Shown here piece after piece: positions 24,088 through 33,547 of a stretch of DNA of 35,257 nt (position 1 is the first letter of the stretch; the number at the start of each line of letters is the position of its first letter). The translations under genes were made by a program, and so were the position numbers. The stretch is taken from contig JAVBSS010000005.1 in the NCBI GenBank assembly GCA_031556525.1, positions 1-35,257 of the forward strand, in the 5' to 3' direction. The stretch is from JAVBSN01 sp031556525 (GTDB lineage: Bacteria; Bacillota; Clostridia; Lachnospirales; Lachnospiraceae). The notes beneath the pieces are model-generated. The model was not told the DNA's origin and searched no databases. It worked only from the letters and a program-made list of their open reading frames with translations.

Positions 24088-24116
24088 ATAATACCATATA
24101 GATACTTCATTGTCAA
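24088..24116 (-). promoter_or_regulatory. Promoter of infC-rpmI-rplT-tRNA-Leu
   Basis: Minus-strand perfect TTGACA (24116-24111), 17 bases, TATTAT (24093-24088); the best -35 box in the window, as expected for a ribosomal operon. I saw no clear terminator between the ppk stop at 24168 and this promoter. Confidence 0.8.
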
Positions 24117-24167
24117 CACTTAATCAATATTATTTTTCATCAAATTACTAACTATATACCCTTAATA

Positions 24168-26294
24168 TTACTTATGCTCTACTGGTTCAAACACTCTCTT
24201 TACTGGTTCTTTTTCTTTATCTTCATCAAGTCCATAGGCTCTCTCACAAAATACATCTTGAGATGATATTTTCTCTCTACCCCTTAAATCAAGTTTTTCA
24301 TATGAACCATCTGGTTGTAATATATGGGTTTTCATAGTATCAGCTAGTTGTACCTCTAGAACATCTATAACCTTACCCTTAGCCGCCTCATCTTCTACTG
24401 GGAAAATAATCTCAACTCTCTTATCTAAGTTACGTGGCATCCAATCTGCGCTTCCCATATACACATCTTCAAATCCATTGTTGTAGAAATAGAAGATTCT
24501 TGCATGCTCTAGGAAATTACCTACAATAGAACGAACTGTAATATTTTCACTTACTCCTGGTATACCTGTTTTCAAACAACATATACCTCTTATGATTAAT
24601 TCTATCTTAACTCCTGCCGCCGCTGCCTCATATAAAGCCGCCATTACCTTTGGCTCTGATAACGAATTCATCTTAGCAATTATCTTAGCCTCTTTACCAG
24701 CTAATGCATTATCTCTTTCTCTATTGATAAACATAACAAACTTATCTTTAAGCCAAATAGGTGCAACTATTAATTTATTCCAACTTGGTGGCTCTGAATA
24801 TCCAGATAACATGTTAAATACTGCTGTTGCATCTTCCCCTATAGGATCTGAAGCTGTAAGAAGTCCCATATCAGTATATAACTTAGCTGTAATATCATTA
24901 TAGTTACCAGTTCCTAAATGTACATACCTCTTAATTCCATCTTCTTCACGTCTAACAACTAATGCAATCTTAGAGTGTGTCTTTAATCCTACAAGACCAT
25001 ATATTACATGACATCCTGCTTTCTCAAGTTTTCTAGCCCATATAATATTATTTTCCTCATCAAATCTTGCTTTTAATTCTACTAGTACGGTAACTTGCTT
25101 TCCATTCTCTGCTGCAAGAGCTAATGCTGCTACTATTGGCGAATTACCACTAACCCTATATAATGTTTGCTTAATTGCTAGTACATTAGGATCTACCGCT
25201 GCCTGACTAATAAAATCTTCTACTGGTGTAAACTCATCATATGGATGATGTAATAATATATCCTTGCGTTTTATTTGTGTAAATATATCTTCATCTTTAT
25301 TAAGTTGTTTTACAGGCTGTGGAATATACTTTGGATCTGTCAAATGCTCAAATCCTTCAATTCCATTTACTTTCATTAAAAAAGTTAATTCAATCGGACC
25401 ATTAATCTTATATACTGCTTCCTCACTTACTGATAGTTGCTTTTTAAGCTCCTTAAGCAATCTCTTGTCCATAGAATCACTTACTTCAAGTTTGATTACT
25501 TCACCCCATTGACGCTTCTTAATTTGTTTTTGTATTTCTTTAAGTAAATCTTCCGCTTCATCTTCATCTATAGAAAGGTCAGCATTTCTCATTATTCTAT
25601 ATGGATGTGCACATATTACTTTAAAATTTAAAAATAGCTTATCAATATTCTTCTCTATTATCTCTTCTAGTAAAATAATAGTTGTCATATCCTCTGTCTC
25701 TGATGGAATTCTAACGAATCTAGGCAATACAGAAGGCACTTGAACCGTAGCAATATCTACTATTCCTTCATTTTTTCTATCTTCAACAAGCGCTCCTATA
25801 TTAAGAGATTTATTTCTGATAAGCGGAAATGGTCTTGATGAATCAACCGCCATTGGTGTAAGAACTGGATATACCGCCTTGTCAAAATACTCGTCTACAT
25901 ACTTCCCTTGACTCTCGCTTAATTCTTCATGAGATTTTATTACCTTAAGTCCTTCTTTTTCTACTAATGGTAATAACGAACGATTATATGTATTATATTG
26001 ATTCTCCATTAATTTTCTTGCTACTGGCAATATTTTCTCTAGTTGCTCGTTTGGAGTTAATCCTGCAATATCTTTTTTTGTATAATTTGCATGAACCAAA
26101 TCCATGAGCGATGCAACTCTAACCATAAAAAATTCATCTAAGTTAGATGCTGTTATACTTAAAAACTTTATTCTCTCAAATAGAGGAATTTTCTTATCTT
26201 TTGCCTCACTAAGAACTCTATAATTAAATTCTAACCAACTTAATTCTCTATTATAATAATATTCTGGCTTACTATATATTTTCTTATCTCCCAT
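24168..26294 (-). CDS. ppk1: Polyphosphate kinase 1
   Basis: Reversibly builds polyphosphate from ATP through a phospho-histidine. 708 residues, standard length. N-terminal YYNRELSWLEFNYRVL, a central head domain (PRFVRIPSE), the catalytic region with VHLGTGNYND (phosphorylated His) and TDMGLLTA, and the C-terminal block IYFYNN...SADWMPRNLDKRVE-like segment carrying the second conserved His area. GGAGGAG before the ATG lies inside the end of ppx, and only one base separates the genes, so ppx and ppk are co-translated. Last gene of the folate/pheA operon. Confidence 0.97.
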   Translation of the reverse strand: MGDKKIYSKPEYYYNRELSWLEFNYRVLSEAKDKKIPLFERIKFLSITASNLDEFFMVRVASLMDLVHANYTKKDIAGLTPNEQLEKILPVARKLMENQYNTYNRSLLPLVEKEGLKVIKSHEELSESQGKYVDEYFDKAVYPVLTPMAVDSSRPFPLIRNKSLNIGALVEDRKNEGIVDIATVQVPSVLPRFVRIPSETEDMTTIILLEEIIEKNIDKLFLNFKVICAHPYRIMRNADLSIDEDEAEDLLKEIQKQIKKRQWGEVIKLEVSDSMDKRLLKELKKQLSVSEEAVYKINGPIELTFLMKVNGIEGFEHLTDPKYIPQPVKQLNKDEDIFTQIKRKDILLHHPYDEFTPVEDFISQAAVDPNVLAIKQTLYRVSGNSPIVAALALAAENGKQVTVLVELKARFDEENNIIWARKLEKAGCHVIYGLVGLKTHSKIALVVRREEDGIKRYVHLGTGNYNDITAKLYTDMGLLTASDPIGEDATAVFNMLSGYSEPPSWNKLIVAPIWLKDKFVMFINRERDNALAGKEAKIIAKMNSLSEPKVMAALYEAAAAGVKIELIIRGICCLKTGIPGVSENITVRSIVGNFLEHARIFYFYNNGFEDVYMGSADWMPRNLDKRVEIIFPVEDEAAKGKVIDVLEVQLADTMKTHILQPDGSYEKLDLRGREKISSQDVFCERAYGLDEDKEKEPVKRVFEPVEHK

Positions 26295-26295
26295 G

Positions 26296-27831
26296 TTATA
26301 AGCTCCTCCTTTGTCTCAATATTGGTCTTACACCATAAACTTGTTCAAAGAAGTCTGCTTTACCTCTAAACATTTCCGCTTCTAAAGTAAGGTCCAACAA
26401 AGTATCTGCTGTTATTATTAGATTTTTCTCTCTAATAGATACTGTATATTTCTCAATTTTTTGTTTATTACTTCTTGCTAGTACATTAGCTATTCGAAGT
26501 ATTGCTACTAACTTTGCTACTTTTACATAATTACAATCACCAAACTCACTCTTCACCTTTTCATAAGAAGGTAAATACATTGTTAAATATTTAACCACGT
26601 TAGCAATTTCTGATTTCTCTGTCATAGATAAACCAATAATCTCAGTTGATAGTATTATATTGTATGAGTTGTTAGCACTATCATTCATATTAATATACTT
26701 ACCTGAATCTTGAAGTATCGCTGCAACCTCCAGTTGCATTCTCTCTGATAATCCTAGTCCATACACTCTCTTAACTGAATCAAATATTTTAAGTGCTATC
26801 TCTGATACATTTTCAATATGTGTCTTGCTACATCTATATCTCTTAGCTATAGCATGTGCTGACGTAATTATATTCTCATCAAAGCTCTTATCTGCTGCCA
26901 ACCACTTGCTTTTTTCCATATAGTGAGCAACTATGCCATCACATAGTACAATATTCGGAATCCATATAGTATCTGCTTTTGATTGCTTTAAGAAACTTAG
27001 ATATACAATGGCTGAAGGTATTATCAAAGTGGCTTGTTCAAATGGTATTCCATATTCTACTGATATATCTTGAACATTTGAATGTATAATCTTCTTATAT
27101 ATATAAGTAAACTGCTCTAACGATATATAATCTTTGATATTTAATTCAGGAACAGTCTTTATAATGCTACTAATTTCATCTCCTATTGCAATAACTTGTT
27201 TAAGTTGTTTATCTTTAAGATATATATTTCTAAATGTTGTTATCTCATCATTAATATATTCTTCAATAACTTTATAATAATCAGTTGTCTTAAACTCCAT
27301 AGTAGACAAAGAATCTCTTACTCTAACTGAACCAATCGGAATATTTTGAGTTATACTTAACTGTTCCTTATCAAATATAGATATCTGAACACTTCCTGCG
27401 CCAATATCTACAAGGGCTGTATTTTTCTCTACTATTTCACCTAGATTTTCATATTTTGCTGATAATCCCTTATACATCATAAATCTGTGTTCAGCATTAC
27501 CTAAAATCGTTACTGTGAATTCTGTTTTTCTCTTTATTCTATCAAGTATCATTTGACTATTTGTTGCTTCACGAATAGCACTTGTAGCATACGCAATATA
27601 ATCCACTACATTATACTCTTTCATTTTTTTTCTGAATTTTAAAAGTATTTCACACAGTTCATCTAGAATATCATTTTCTATTCGTCCATTCTTATATGTC
27701 CCGCTTCCAAGCTCGATCATGTTACTTACATAATCTAATTCTCTAAAACCTTTTCTTGCTGTAACTTCAAATATCTTCATAGATACGTCATTTGAACCTA
27801 CATCAATTGCTGCAAATGTCTTGTATGCCAT
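26296..27831 (-). CDS. ppx: Exopolyphosphatase / guanosine pentaphosphatase (Ppx/GppA) with HD-type C-terminus
   Basis: Expected to release phosphate from polyphosphate ends, or from pppGpp. 511 residues. The N-terminal actin-like fold (1-300) shows FAAIDVGSNDVSMKIFEV, YATSAIREATNS, and the phosphate loop ALVDIGAGSVQISIF. The C-terminal ~200 residues (from SAHAIAKRYRCSKTHIENV) look like the HD-fold helical domain found in long Ppx proteins. In the first motif DVGSND replaces the commoner DLGSNS/DIGTNS form. Paired with ppk, so polyphosphate is the likely substrate; GppA activity cannot be excluded. Confidence 0.92.
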   Translation of the reverse strand: MAYKTFAAIDVGSNDVSMKIFEVTARKGFRELDYVSNMIELGSGTYKNGRIENDILDELCEILLKFRKKMKEYNVVDYIAYATSAIREATNSQMILDRIKRKTEFTVTILGNAEHRFMMYKGLSAKYENLGEIVEKNTALVDIGAGSVQISIFDKEQLSITQNIPIGSVRVRDSLSTMEFKTTDYYKVIEEYINDEITTFRNIYLKDKQLKQVIAIGDEISSIIKTVPELNIKDYISLEQFTYIYKKIIHSNVQDISVEYGIPFEQATLIIPSAIVYLSFLKQSKADTIWIPNIVLCDGIVAHYMEKSKWLAADKSFDENIITSAHAIAKRYRCSKTHIENVSEIALKIFDSVKRVYGLGLSERMQLEVAAILQDSGKYINMNDSANNSYNIILSTEIIGLSMTEKSEIANVVKYLTMYLPSYEKVKSEFGDCNYVKVAKLVAILRIANVLARSNKQKIEKYTVSIREKNLIITADTLLDLTLEAEMFRGKADFFEQVYGVRPILRQRRSL

Positions 27832-27860
27832 ACTCCACCTACTTTCCGTCTATTATAACT

Positions 27861-28991
27861 TTAGTAATTTCCTAATATTTTAAATCCTGTAGATTCTTCT
27901 TTTATACCTTTAAGGGCATTTCTAACATTATCTTGGCCAAGATTACCTTCAAAAGATACTATGAATTCATATTCCCAATCCTTATTAGGACAAGGGATAG
28001 ATTCAATACTTGTCATACTTATATTGTTAAATATGAAATGAGCTAATATATTATATAAACTTCCACTCTCATGAGCTAGTGAAAAGCTAATGCCAATATT
28101 CTTTGCACTACTTGTATATATTTTTTTCTTAGTGACAATTACAAATCTTGTAGAATTATTTTTCTCGCCATTTATTGCTGGCCTTATAATATCTAAATTA
28201 TATAATTGGGCATTTCTAGCACTTGCTATTGCTGCTTTTGATTTATCTGCCTTTTCTTTTACTAACTTGGCACTTAATGCTGTGTTGGACATACTGATTT
28301 GCTCCCAATTATATTTATCCAAAAAGTCTTTAGTCTGTAATAATCCTTGTGGGTGTGAGTATACAGTTTTAATATCTTCTATTGTAGCTCCGTGTACTCC
28401 TAATAAAGCTTGATCCACTTTAATAATATGTTCGTCAACAATGGTTAAGTCATATCTAACTAGCAAATCATATATTCCATTAACAAATCCTGCCGTAGAA
28501 TTTTCAATAGGCAGTATTCCATACTTAGCGTTACCATTATCTAATTCAATCATGACATCTTCAAATGCAGCGACATTATAACTATTAGCATCTTTTCCAA
28601 AATATTCGTTACACGCTTGCTCACTAAATGCACCTTCTACTCCTTGGTACACTACGCGAGTATCATTATCTATATCTAACTTATCCACTTTTGTATATAA
28701 ACCATCAATATAGCCATCATTATCACCTATTACACTATATTGATATCTTCTACTAATAGACATGATCTGTAAGAATATCTCTGCTAATGCTTCTGCATTG
28801 AACTCTGTACTTGCCATACCTCTTATCTTATCAATTTTTTCATCTTCTCTTTGTTTATCATATATAGGTTTACCCGTTGAATTCTTATATTCAGCCACCT
28901 CAAGGGCTAATCCCATACGTTTTTCTAATAAATCAATTATTTCTCTATCGACTTTATCTATGTCTTCTCGTACCAAACTTAAGTCTCTCAT
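27861..28991 (-). CDS. pheA: Bifunctional chorismate mutase / prephenate dehydratase (P-protein)
   Basis: Converts chorismate to prephenate and on to phenylpyruvate for phenylalanine synthesis. 376 residues. AroQ-type chorismate mutase at about 1-90 (VREDIDKVDREIIDLLEKRM, EYKNSTGKPIYDKQRE), prephenate dehydratase at about 105-285 (VYQGVEGAFSEQACNEYFG, IENSTAGFV, NNSTRFVIV), and a C-terminal ACT domain (SFSLAHESGSLYNILAHF, SIESIPCPNKDWEYEF) for phenylalanine feedback. Starts one base after the folB/folK stop, so it is part of the folate operon; no trp/phe-type leader is near. Confidence 0.96.
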   Translation of the reverse strand: MRDLSLVREDIDKVDREIIDLLEKRMGLALEVAEYKNSTGKPIYDKQREDEKIDKIRGMASTEFNAEALAEIFLQIMSISRRYQYSVIGDNDGYIDGLYTKVDKLDIDNDTRVVYQGVEGAFSEQACNEYFGKDANSYNVAAFEDVMIELDNGNAKYGILPIENSTAGFVNGIYDLLVRYDLTIVDEHIIKVDQALLGVHGATIEDIKTVYSHPQGLLQTKDFLDKYNWEQISMSNTALSAKLVKEKADKSKAAIASARNAQLYNLDIIRPAINGEKNNSTRFVIVTKKKIYTSSAKNIGISFSLAHESGSLYNILAHFIFNNISMTSIESIPCPNKDWEYEFIVSFEGNLGQDNVRNALKGIKEESTGFKILGNY

Positions 28992-28992
28992 C

Positions 28993-29811
28993 TTACTCTC
29001 CCTGTAAATCCTCTAATAATTCCTTTATTGTTTTGTTATAGATAGGATGTCTATAATATGGTGCTATTGTCACTAATGGCTCTAACACAAATTCTCTCTT
29101 ACACATCTCAATATGAGGCACTATTAGATTTTCTTCACTAATAATTTCTCTATCATAAGTTAAAATGTCTACATCTAAGGTTCTTGGCCCCCAATGTATT
29201 ATTCTCTCTCTCTTAGCCTCTGTTTCAATACTTCCAACAAGGTCTAACAATTCCATTGGTGTTCTTAATGTATGAATCTCCAAACAACCATTCAAGAAAT
29301 TCTCCTGTTCTACATTTCCATAAGGCTCTGTTTCTATATACTCTGATGCCTTTGTGACTTTTGTATATTTGTCCTCATTTAATTTATCAATTGCAAGATC
29401 TAGATAACCCTCTTTATCTCCTATATTAGAACCTATACTAAGATAGGCTGTATGCCATCCCCTATGTATTGTTACTGACACAGTATCAATTGGTAATAGA
29501 ATTGGAGCCCATGGTTTCTTAACTTCTATCTCAACTGATTCAATTAATTCAAAATGTAGTAACAAATGATTAGCAATCTCTTCTGCAACTGATTCAATTA
29601 ATTTATGAGTTGTGTTCTCCATTAAATGTTTTATTGCATGACACACACTACCATAGTCTATTGATTTTGATAATTCATCAGTCTTACCAGCCTCTTTGGT
29701 ATCTAAAAACAACTTACAAGATATCAAAAACTTTTGTCCTAATGTATTTTCTTCCTCAAACACTCCATGATGTGCAAATATTTCTAGATTTGAAATACTA
29801 ATAAAATCCAT
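28993..29811 (-). CDS. folBK: Fused dihydroneopterin aldolase / HPPK
   Basis: Two consecutive folate steps in one chain of 272 residues: aldolase cleavage of dihydroneopterin, then pyrophosphorylation of the product by ATP. FolB part at 1-118 (AHHGVFEEENTLGQKF, DYGSVCHAI, LIESVAEEIANHLL, VEIEVKKPWAPI). FolK part at about 120-272 (AYLSIGSNIGDKEGYL, TEPYGNVEQENFLNG, HWGPRTLDVDILTYD, IVPHIEM). GGAGGAG precedes the ATG. Fusions of these domains are known in Firmicutes. It lies between folP and pheA with tiny gaps. Confidence 0.95.
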   Translation of the reverse strand: MDFISISNLEIFAHHGVFEEENTLGQKFLISCKLFLDTKEAGKTDELSKSIDYGSVCHAIKHLMENTTHKLIESVAEEIANHLLLHFELIESVEIEVKKPWAPILLPIDTVSVTIHRGWHTAYLSIGSNIGDKEGYLDLAIDKLNEDKYTKVTKASEYIETEPYGNVEQENFLNGCLEIHTLRTPMELLDLVGSIETEAKRERIIHWGPRTLDVDILTYDREIISEENLIVPHIEMCKREFVLEPLVTIAPYYRHPIYNKTIKELLEDLQGE

Positions 29812-29828
29812 GTGTTGCTCCTCCTTTT

Positions 29829-30638
29829 CTATATTGCTCTATATATTGCCTTTGCCATATTGATAGCTCTTAAATTAGCTTCAACATTATGTACTCTAAA
29901 AAATGAACATCCTGCTTCATATCCTAAAACAGTTGTTACTAGTGTTCCTTCTTCTCTTTCGCTTACAGGTAAATCAAGTGCTAATCCAATCATAGATTTT
30001 CTAGATGTACCTAATAATATTGGATACCCTAAGTCTTTAAGTCTTCCAACATGTTTCATCACTGATAAGTTCATATCCAAATCCTTTGCAAAACCAATCC
30101 CTGGATCTACCATTACTTGATTCATATCCATGTTAGATGCTTTTGCTATACTAATACTCTCTTCTAAGTCACTTATAACGTCTTCAACTATATTAGAGTA
30201 ATTCATATCTCTTCTATTATGCATAATACAACAAGCACCATTATACTTGGCTATAACATCTGCCATCTTGTTATCCCATTTAAGTCCCCATATATCATTT
30301 ATTAAATCTGCTCCTGCTATTAATCCAGCCTTGGCAACCTGACTTTTATATGTATCTAATGATATTGGAATATCAAAATGTTCACTTATTGCTTCTATTA
30401 TAGGACATACTCTTTCAATCTCTTCCTCACAAGAAATCTCTACATGCCCAGGTCTAGTAGATTCTCCACCTATATCTATAATATCTGCTCCACTATCTAT
30501 TAAATGTTTTACTTGTGTAAGTGCTAAGTCTATACTATTATATTTTCCACCATCAGAAAAAGAATCCGGAGTAACATTAAGAATTCCCATTATATATGTT
30601 TCATTTTCTGTATCAAAATAGTATTTACCTATATTCAT
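29829..30638 (-). CDS. folP: Dihydropteroate synthase
   Basis: Joins the pterin pyrophosphate made by FolK to p-aminobenzoate; the sulfonamide target. 269 residues. Conserved loops are intact: MGILNVTPDSFSDGG, GADIIDIGGESTRPG, SLDTYKSQVA, NDIWGLKWD, MVDPGIGFAKD, LGTSRKSMIG and FRVHNVEAN. GAGGAG lies six bases before the ATG. No insertion of the kind linked with resistance is seen in the second loop. Confidence 0.97.
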   Translation of the reverse strand: MNIGKYYFDTENETYIMGILNVTPDSFSDGGKYNSIDLALTQVKHLIDSGADIIDIGGESTRPGHVEISCEEEIERVCPIIEAISEHFDIPISLDTYKSQVAKAGLIAGADLINDIWGLKWDNKMADVIAKYNGACCIMHNRRDMNYSNIVEDVISDLEESISIAKASNMDMNQVMVDPGIGFAKDLDMNLSVMKHVGRLKDLGYPILLGTSRKSMIGLALDLPVSEREEGTLVTTVLGYEAGCSFFRVHNVEANLRAINMAKAIYRAI

Positions 30639-30656
30639 GTGTATCTCCTCATGTTA

Positions 30657-31136
30657 CTAATATTTAATGCCACTATTTTTAAGTTGTATATCCCAATAAC
30701 AGTCTTCATATGCTCCACAATCGAAACAATTTCTTGATATCTTATCTGCTTTATACAATAATGACTTAAGTGTATTATTGTCTTCTTCCATAGAATGGTG
30801 TGAAGCTATTGCATCACATATTATATCTATTTCTTCATTAGTAAAATCATATCTATCTAATAATCTTCTGCCTATATCAGCTCCTGCTTGATGATGTGAA
30901 ATGTTAGCTTCATACTGAGCATATCTTCCAATATCATGTAATAGAGCTGCTGCATATATAATATCTTTACTAATATCCAAACTATTCTCTAATACTAATA
31001 TATATAATATTCTTGCCACATCTAAAGAATGTTCTATACCATGTCTACAAAATACTCTATCTTTTTCTAGTTCCTTATTTATAGATGTGTATTTAACAAA
31101 ATCTACATCCTTTATTAGCTTATTAACTCTATCCAT
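30657..31136 (-). CDS. HD-domain phosphohydrolase in the folate operon
   Basis: 159 residues with a complete HD signature: His in CRHGIEHSLDVARI, HDIG in ALLHDIGRYAQYE, a further His pair in SHHQAGADIG and ASHHSM, and Asp in KADKISRNC. Such metal-dependent proteins remove phosphate from nucleotides or related small molecules. The C-terminus has three cysteines (NCFDCGAYEDC). It sits between folC and folP, so a phosphate-removing role near the pterin pathway is a fair guess, not shown. A GTG 15 bases upstream is open, but GGAG is spaced for the ATG at 31136. Confidence 0.85.
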   Translation of the reverse strand: MDRVNKLIKDVDFVKYTSINKELEKDRVFCRHGIEHSLDVARILYILVLENSLDISKDIIYAAALLHDIGRYAQYEANISHHQAGADIGRRLLDRYDFTNEEIDIICDAIASHHSMEEDNNTLKSLLYKADKISRNCFDCGAYEDCYWDIQLKNSGIKY

Positions 31137-31156
31137 TATCCTATTCTCCACACGAC

Positions 31157-32443
31157 TTAATTTTGGTTAAAGCAAGAAATATTTCCTATATATGATAATG
31201 AACCAAAGACTATAACTACACCATCTTCTCCAGCTTCTAATATAGCTTCTTTCAATACTAGGTTAATATCAATATCTCCTCTGTCTCTAACATCACTGTT
31301 ATACTTCCTTGCTGACTCACATAGCACTTTGCTATCAAGTCCTCTAATCCCTGGAGCTGTTATCGTATATATAATATTGGCATACTTTCCTGTTATATTA
31401 AGAACCTTATCATATTCCTTATCCTTTAACATTCCTATTATATAAACAATTCGCTTATTTGTAAAATGCTTTTCTATTGCATTTGCAACACTTTTTGCAG
31501 CGTCTACATTATGAGCTCCATCTCTAATAACTATTGGGGTTTCATTTATAATCTCAAATCTCCCCTGCCAGTTTGTTTTCCTAAGACCTACATATATTCG
31601 GTTATAATTTATATTACTAATATTATCTACTCTACATATTGCATCAATTACCTCTATAGCTGTTATACTGTTATATACTTGATGGATTCCTATCATTTCT
31701 ATGTGATATTCATTATCTTTATATATAAATCTTGTTCCTGCTATATTCTCTTCTAATATTTCAAGTTTATTAGCATTAGTAAATATTACTTCTGTATTCT
31801 GTCTATCACATTCCTCTTCAATAACTTTATTAACAACCTCTTGGTTATCATAAGAAACGCATATAGTATTTTTCTTGATTATCTTTGATTTTTCTATAGC
31901 TATTTTCTCTAATGTATCACCTAGAAAACTCATGTGATCCATACTAATAGATGCTATAACTTCACAAGTAGGCGATGCTACAACATTTGTAGCATCCAAT
32001 CTACCACCCATACCTGTTTCCAATAACATATAGTCAACATTCTCATCCATACAATATAAGAAACTTATTACCGTTTCTATTTCAAAGGAAGTCGGACTAG
32101 GGTATCCATCTGCTATCATATTAGTTATAACATCTTGTATAATTGTTATATATTTTGCAAAACTATCTTCACTTATATATATACCATTAATTTGAAATCT
32201 CTCTAAATAAGTAAATATGGTAGGGGATACGTATCTTCCAACTCTATAACCTGATTCAATTAAAATACTCTCTACATAAGATAATATAGATCCTTTACCA
32301 TTAGTTCCTGCTATATGTATTACCTTTATTTTATTTTGAGGATTATCTAATCTATTTAATAGCTCAGTAATAATTTCTAAGCCTAATACACTTCCTAAAT
32401 TATTTTTTTCTTCAATATATTCTAGTGATTCTTTATATGTCAT
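31157..32443 (-). CDS. folC: Folylpolyglutamate / dihydrofolate synthase
   Basis: Adds glutamate to dihydropteroate or tetrahydrofolate using ATP. 428 residues. Mur-ligase-type motifs: P-loop VIHIAGTNGKGS, SPTIFTYLERFQING, LETGMGGRLDATN, ISMDHMSFLGDTLEKIAIEK, and IRDGAHNVDAAKS at the start of the C-terminal domain. The frame is open from a TTG at 32488, but GTGAGG and the conserved start MTYKESLEYIEE favour 32443. First gene of the operon down to ppk. A TATAAT (32522-32517, minus) about 75 bases upstream is a possible promoter, although I see no good -35. Confidence 0.95.
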   Translation of the reverse strand: MTYKESLEYIEEKNNLGSVLGLEIITELLNRLDNPQNKIKVIHIAGTNGKGSILSYVESILIESGYRVGRYVSPTIFTYLERFQINGIYISEDSFAKYITIIQDVITNMIADGYPSPTSFEIETVISFLYCMDENVDYMLLETGMGGRLDATNVVASPTCEVIASISMDHMSFLGDTLEKIAIEKSKIIKKNTICVSYDNQEVVNKVIEEECDRQNTEVIFTNANKLEILEENIAGTRFIYKDNEYHIEMIGIHQVYNSITAIEVIDAICRVDNISNINYNRIYVGLRKTNWQGRFEIINETPIVIRDGAHNVDAAKSVANAIEKHFTNKRIVYIIGMLKDKEYDKVLNITGKYANIIYTITAPGIRGLDSKVLCESARKYNSDVRDRGDIDINLVLKEAILEAGEDGVVIVFGSLSYIGNISCFNQN

Positions 32444-32557
32444 TTGTTCAACCTCACGATTTATTATTCCAACATGTTTATAATACAACTTTGATACCTA
32501 GAGGGCAATAGATTCGATTATATTTGACATTATCCTTACAAATATTTTACACCAAAC

Positions 32558-32599
32558 AAAAAAATGCCATAGATATTATATAATATAACATCTACAGCA
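32558..32599 (-). terminator. Terminator of the polysaccharide deacetylase gene
   Basis: Minus-strand arms TGCTGTAGATGTTATA and TATAATATCTATGGCA pair with a two-base internal loop, followed by seven T. It begins seven bases past the stop codon. Confidence 0.75.
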
Positions 32600-32605
32600 C
32601 TATCT

Positions 32606-33547
32606 CTAATCTTCATAATCAAATGTTCTATGTTGTATAACTGGAGTATTTTCATCTATTGGCAATATCTCATACCCTTCACTCTTGAGTGTATCAATTA
32701 ATAACTGTAATGACTCTACTGTTGTATGCCTAGACTGTAAGTCATGCATAAGAACAATTGAATTCTCATGTTTTCTCACATCATACATAATGTTATCTAC
32801 TAACTTCCATGCTGATAAATCCTTGGACACAGCATCTCCATTAAGCGCATTCCAATCATAGTAGTCTATATCTTGTTCATCTAAGTACTCTACTAACTCT
32901 TCCATCGGAACATTGCATACTGAATTACTGCTGCCACCTGGGAATCTGTAAATCTTACTTCTAATACCTGTTCTATCATACAAGAAATCAGATAAAGTAT
33001 CTACATCATTAATAAAAGCTTCTTTTGAAGAATATATATCACAATATACATGTGTATAACTATGCATTCCTAATGTATGACCTTCATCTACTATTCGTTG
33101 ATAATATGGCCAATAAGATTCATCTTCTCTTCCAATAACAAAAAATGTAGCTTTAACATTATTTGCTGCTAATATGTCTAGTATCTCATCCGTATATATA
33201 CTCGGTCCATCATCAAATGTTAGATATACTTTTTTTGTTTCTGAAACATCTTGTTCTATATTTTCTAGATTTCCTACATTATGCTCTTCACTCTCAGTTC
33301 CATAAGGCATAGTCAACGGCTGTGTCTCAACTGGTGCACTACTAGCAAATGTTGTATATTTCGTATCTATCTTATTCTCAACCAAAAAGTCTACTCTAGT
33401 TTCTAATTGACGCACTTTTATAAACATACTTATAGTGAGTATGAATGGCAATGTTAGGCATAGCAAAAAAGCACTTACTATGACTTTTTTATATAGTTGT
33501 ATTCTCTTTCTTCTAACAATGCTGTTATGTACATCATTTGAACTCAT
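32606..33547 (-). CDS. Membrane-anchored polysaccharide deacetylase (CE4)
   Basis: Predicted to remove acetyl groups from peptidoglycan or another glycan outside the cell. 313 residues: a basic start, one membrane segment (about 23-44, VIVSAFLLCLTLPFILTISM), a short coiled stretch and linker, then a NodB-type domain (about 105-300). Motifs: TFDDGPS (catalytic Asp and metal Asp), HSYTHVY (metal His pair), RFPGGSSN, DWNALNGD and IVLMHD. AGAGG lies before the ATG. Single-gene unit with its own promoter. Substrate not determinable; PdaA/PgdA-like enzymes are the nearest type. Confidence 0.92.
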   Translation of the reverse strand: MSSNDVHNSIVRRKRIQLYKKVIVSAFLLCLTLPFILTISMFIKVRQLETRVDFLVENKIDTKYTTFASSAPVETQPLTMPYGTESEEHNVGNLENIEQDVSETKKVYLTFDDGPSIYTDEILDILAANNVKATFFVIGREDESYWPYYQRIVDEGHTLGMHSYTHVYCDIYSSKEAFINDVDTLSDFLYDRTGIRSKIYRFPGGSSNSVCNVPMEELVEYLDEQDIDYYDWNALNGDAVSKDLSAWKLVDNIMYDVRKHENSIVLMHDLQSRHTTVESLQLLIDTLKSEGYEILPIDENTPVIQHRTFDYED

